From the NCBI GenBank assembly GCA_963834685.1, contig CAWICW010000032.1, positions 276,711 through 340,710 on the forward strand: a stretch of DNA of 64,000 nucleotides, given 5' to 3'. The position numbers and the translations under genes are program-made. The notes beneath the pieces were generated by a model, which worked only from the letters and a program-made list of their open reading frames with translations, was not told the DNA's origin and did no database searches. Shown piece by piece: positions 61,610 to 64,000 of this stretch. Every line of letters starts with the position of its first letter. The first letter of the stretch is position 1. Source of the DNA: Palsa-504 sp963834685. GTDB taxonomy: Bacteria > Actinomycetota > Actinomycetes > Streptosporangiales > Streptosporangiaceae.

Positions 61610-62775
61610 TGCGCGAGCTCCTTCGGGGTGTCCAGGTCGAGATCGGTCAGGATGCCGCTGAAGCGGTTCTTGGCCGCGTCCAGGCCGTCTTCGAACCGGC
61701 CCGGCTTGGCCTCGGGCTGCGACCACAGCGGCTGCAGGGTCCGGGCGGCCGAGATGGCCCGCGGCACCCAGGCCGACATCCAGCCCATCATCAGCGCCCG
61801 GTTGTGGTCGGCGAACTCCCGGTCGGTGGTGAGCAGATGGAACATCGGGACGGTGTAGCGCAGGTCGCGCTCGGCGAAGTCGTATTCCTCGGCGCCGACC
61901 ACGGTCGGCGTCACGAAGTCGCCGTTGCGCGGCGCGGCGTGCATCACCAGGTGGCTGCGGAACAGCTCGCCGACCAGCGGCTCGAACACCACGTTGGCCG
62001 CGAAGATGGCCTCGCACCAGTCGTCGATGCCGGTCAGCTGCTCGGCGACCTCCCGGACGCCCTGCCAGGCCGGGTCCTCGTTCCAGGTCTCCAGGTGCGC
62101 GGTGCCGTTGAAGCCGTCGAGAACCTCGGACAGGGTCAGGTTGTACAGCGCCAGGTCCTGGGCGGCCCGGATCCGGTGCATGCTGTTCACCGAGATCGCG
62201 TTGTTGTGCATGTTGGTCGGGGCCCGGCGGTTCGCGTTCGCGAACAGGTAGAGGCCGAGGCCGTGGTCGACGTGCATCCAGGCGCCGATGTTGCGCTCCA
62301 CGAACCGCACCCAGTTCCGGTTCCACACGTCGAACGCCTTGGCCTGCTGGGCGTTCTGGATGTTCTGGTTGAGCTGCCGCACCACGTTGGCGTTGTAGCG
62401 GTACAGGGTGAGTTCCCACTCCTCGTTCGGGTCGCGGAACTCGTGCCAGCCCAGCGCGGGCCAGTCATAGCCCTTGCCGCCCGAGCCGGGGAAGCGCTTA
62501 GGCTCGGGCCGGTCGCTGCCCCACGCCTTCAGCGCGGTCCAGTCCAGCGGGTAGCCGCCGCGGCCGTCGGAGAACCCGTATAGCCAGCCCTGGCTGAGGT
62601 AGTGGCGGGGGTCCGGCTGGACCTCGACGGTGACGTCCTCGTAGTGCGTCTGCTTACGCCCGGCCGGGGTGTAGTAGTTGAACCGGCGTTCGGTGGAGTC
62701 GGGGAATACCTTCGCACCAGCCTCCGCGTCGGTGAAGGTCACCATCGGGACGCTGCGTTGCTGAGCCTCTGTCAT
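61606..62775 (-). CDS. prmC: propane monooxygenase hydroxylase small (beta) subunit
   Basis: The 389-residue protein belongs to the ferritin-like beta subunits of bacterial multicomponent monooxygenases; iron is held by the alpha subunit. Typical segments are RRFNYYTPAGRKQTHYEDVT, EWELTLYRYNANVVRQLNQN and WVRFVERNIGAWMHVDHGLG. ATG 62775 follows prmB by 17 bases. A fit to the propane/acetone-type group rests on the order prmB-C-D and the GroEL, dehydrogenase, amidohydrolase and DUF59 neighbours. Related short-alkane or phenol-type substrates remain possible. Confidence 0.92.
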   Translation of the reverse strand: MTEAQQRSVPMVTFTDAEAGAKVFPDSTERRFNYYTPAGRKQTHYEDVTVEVQPDPRHYLSQGWLYGFSDGRGGYPLDWTALKAWGSDRPEPKRFPGSGGKGYDWPALGWHEFRDPNEEWELTLYRYNANVVRQLNQNIQNAQQAKAFDVWNRNWVRFVERNIGAWMHVDHGLGLYLFANANRRAPTNMHNNAISVNSMHRIRAAQDLALYNLTLSEVLDGFNGTAHLETWNEDPAWQGVREVAEQLTGIDDWCEAIFAANVVFEPLVGELFRSHLVMHAAPRNGDFVTPTVVGAEEYDFAERDLRYTVPMFHLLTTDREFADHNRALMMGWMSAWVPRAISAARTLQPLWSQPEAKPGRFEDGLDAAKNRFSGILTDLDLDTPKELAQ

Positions 62776-62792
62776 AGTCCTTCCCTTTCCCG

Positions 62793-63845
62793 TTAGGGAG
62801 CTGGCGGGGTCTTGTCCGGGTCCCCAGTAGTCGTGAACTTGTCGAAGTAGACGTGCTTTTCCGGTACCCCGAGCCTGGTTAGCAGCGGGACCGCGGCCTC
62901 GACCATGGGCGGGGGACCGCAGACGTAGCCGTGCGCCTTGGCCAGCGCCGGCTCCGACCGAGACACCACGTCGGTGATCAGGCCGTTCTCGCCCTCCCAG
63001 TCCTCGTCCGACAGGGCTGGCACGTACCGGAAGTTGGGTATGGTCTGCTCCAGCGCCCGCAGTTCGTCCTCGAAGCACAGGTCGCCACGGCGGCGGGCGC
63101 CGTAGTAGTAAACGGCCTTGCGGTCGATGCCGCGTTCGGCCATCGAGCGGAGCAGGCACAAGATGGGCGCCATCCCGGCTCCGCCGCCGACGAAGATCAG
63201 GTCGGAGTCCGGGGCGTCGCGCAAGGTGAACACCCCGTACGGCCCGGTCACGGTGAGCCGGTCGCCGACCTTCAGCTGCTTATCGAGATATTCCGAGAAC
63301 AGCCCGTCCGGATAGACCTTGATGATGAACTCGAGCTGCCCGCTTTCCCGGGCCGACGTGTTCGCCATCGAGAACGACCGGACCTCGTCCGTGCCGGGCA
63401 CGGAGATGTCCACGTACTGCCCCGGGAAGAACTTGAAGTCGGTGTCCGGGGAGATCATGCGCAGCACCAGGTGGCGCAGGTCGTGCGTGACCGGGTCGTT
63501 GGCTACGACCTCGGTCTGGACCTCCTGGATCGGCAGCCCGGACCTGATCATCTCCTCGTCGTAGTTCAGCAGCTCGATCGTCACGTCTTCGTAGACGTGC
63601 GCCCGGCACAGCAGCGTGAAGCCTTCTTCCCGCTCGAAGTCGGGCAGTGCGAACGTCGAGTACTTGTCCAGCTCCACGTCGTCGCCGTCGAGCAGGAACG
63701 ACTTGCAGGCCGAGCACTGCCCCTCCTTGCAGCCGTGCATGAGCATGAGGCCCTGGTCGAACGCGGCCCGCAGGACGGTCTGCTCCTCGTCGACCTCGAT
63801 CTCGATGCCGACTGGCTCGAACCGGACGACGTGCTTATCGCCCAT
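62793..63845 (-). CDS. prmB: propane monooxygenase reductase
   Basis: The 350-residue electron-transfer protein has an N-terminal plant-type [2Fe-2S] domain (CKEGQCSACKSFLLDG, then LLCRAHV, residues ~39-90). An FAD domain follows (EVRSFSMANTSARESG), then an NAD domain (FVGGGAGMAPILCLLRSM, YVCGPPPMVEAAVPLL). It moves electrons from NADH to the diiron hydroxylase. ATG 63845 is preceded by GAGGTGATGG. In the family the large subunit gene prmA precedes it and would lie beyond the right edge. Confidence 0.95.
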   Translation of the reverse strand: MGDKHVVRFEPVGIEIEVDEEQTVLRAAFDQGLMLMHGCKEGQCSACKSFLLDGDDVELDKYSTFALPDFEREEGFTLLCRAHVYEDVTIELLNYDEEMIRSGLPIQEVQTEVVANDPVTHDLRHLVLRMISPDTDFKFFPGQYVDISVPGTDEVRSFSMANTSARESGQLEFIIKVYPDGLFSEYLDKQLKVGDRLTVTGPYGVFTLRDAPDSDLIFVGGGAGMAPILCLLRSMAERGIDRKAVYYYGARRRGDLCFEDELRALEQTIPNFRYVPALSDEDWEGENGLITDVVSRSEPALAKAHGYVCGPPPMVEAAVPLLTRLGVPEKHVYFDKFTTTGDPDKTPPAP

Positions 63846-63887
63846 CCATCACCTCATGGGGAAGCGGAAGAAACAGCGGGAGACAGA

Positions 63888-63940
63888 CCGGGGAGCAGGA
63901 GGGAACCGCCGGAGAACCAACCCAGCCTCCTGCCCCCCGG
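63888..63940 (-). other. 15-bp hairpin upstream of prmB
   Basis: Arms at 63888-63902 and 63926-63940 match at 14 of 15 positions, with a 23-base loop. On the minus-strand RNA the odd pair becomes a G-U wobble, so the stem is complete there and broken only on the plus strand. It lies in the spacer before prmB and probably separates prmA from the downstream genes. Nothing else is identifiable in 63846-64000. Confidence 0.75.
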
Positions 63941-64000
63941 TTCGCTCGCACGGACCCGGCAAAGACGAGCCACGGTCCGTTCTGACTAAGGACTGAAAGA

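Noticed and set aside
1..64000. Search for insertion sequences, transposases, integrases, rRNA and tRNA genes
   Set aside because: No transposase or recombinase motif, terminal repeat pair or recognisable RNA gene was found by reading; a tRNA scan could not be run.

Overview
The window is high-GC DNA (roughly 70% or more by eye) with GTG/TTG starts, stop/start overlaps and a gene set typical of a soil-type actinobacterium: a hopanoid operon, a HelR-type RNA polymerase protector, a WD40 Ser/Thr kinase, many one-gene regulators and a propane-type diiron monooxygenase. The species cannot be named from sequence alone. No rRNA, tRNA, CRISPR array or insertion sequence was seen.

Layout. 1-5.6 kb: end of a hopanoid operon (HpnE tail, polyprenyl diphosphate synthase, squalene-hopene cyclase, a fused HpnG-IspH protein, HpnH), with every start overlapping the preceding stop. 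5.9-8.5 kb: MacB/FtsX-like ABC exporter. 8.6-11 kb: HelR-like ATPase with a 19-bp element matching the rifamycin-associated element upstream. 11.1-17.9 kb: LysR stub, a 1187-residue protein of unknown function, RIO kinase and a DUF4143 AAA ATPase. 17.9-22.9 kb: arabinose/ribulose operon (araB-araD-araA) with a LacI regulator and two identical operators; araB and lacI are frameshifted. 23-28.3 kb: a 16-residue-repeat protein, RidA, a flavin oxidoreductase, an RraA-like protein and several decayed genes. 28.3-33.8 kb: Rieske oxygenase, then an ABC-2 transporter facing a two-component system. 33.9-43.9 kb: acetamidase/formamidase, P-loop protein, TetR/MFS pair, aldo-keto reductase, DMT exporter/Lrp pair, glutamine amidotransferase, LysR and ribokinase. 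44-51 kb: a CHAD protein overlapping a ParA ATPase, then a WD40/DUF4397 Ser/Thr kinase and a secreted paralogue of its outer domain. 51.1-53.5 kb: PCD-VOC protein, a deleted flavoprotein and an alpha/beta hydrolase. 53.6 kb to the end, minus strand: a propane-type monooxygenase operon (reductase, small hydroxylase subunit, coupling protein, amidohydrolase, DUF59 protein, alcohol dehydrogenase, dedicated GroEL) that runs by overlap into an NRAMP metal transporter and then a molybdopterin oxidoreductase, its reductase and a zinc-ribbon protein. The large hydroxylase subunit should lie just past the right edge.

How parts work together. In the hopanoid operon the synthase and cyclase build the C30 skeleton, HpnH adds the adenosyl side chain, the HpnG domain removes adenine, and the IspH domain feeds isoprenoid precursors, so one polypeptide carries an early and a late step. 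In the monooxygenase operon GroEL probably helps fold the hydroxylase, NRAMP could supply iron, and the dehydrogenase would oxidise the alcohol product. Two long hairpins divide this operon. CHAD plus ParA suggests positioning of polyphosphate granules, and the kinase plus its DUF4397 paralogue suggests a surface-sensing pair sharing a promoter element.

Limits. At least five genes carry single frameshifts. Some of these are otherwise intact and could be sequencing errors; others are clearly decayed. Functions are assigned by reading motifs, without database searches.
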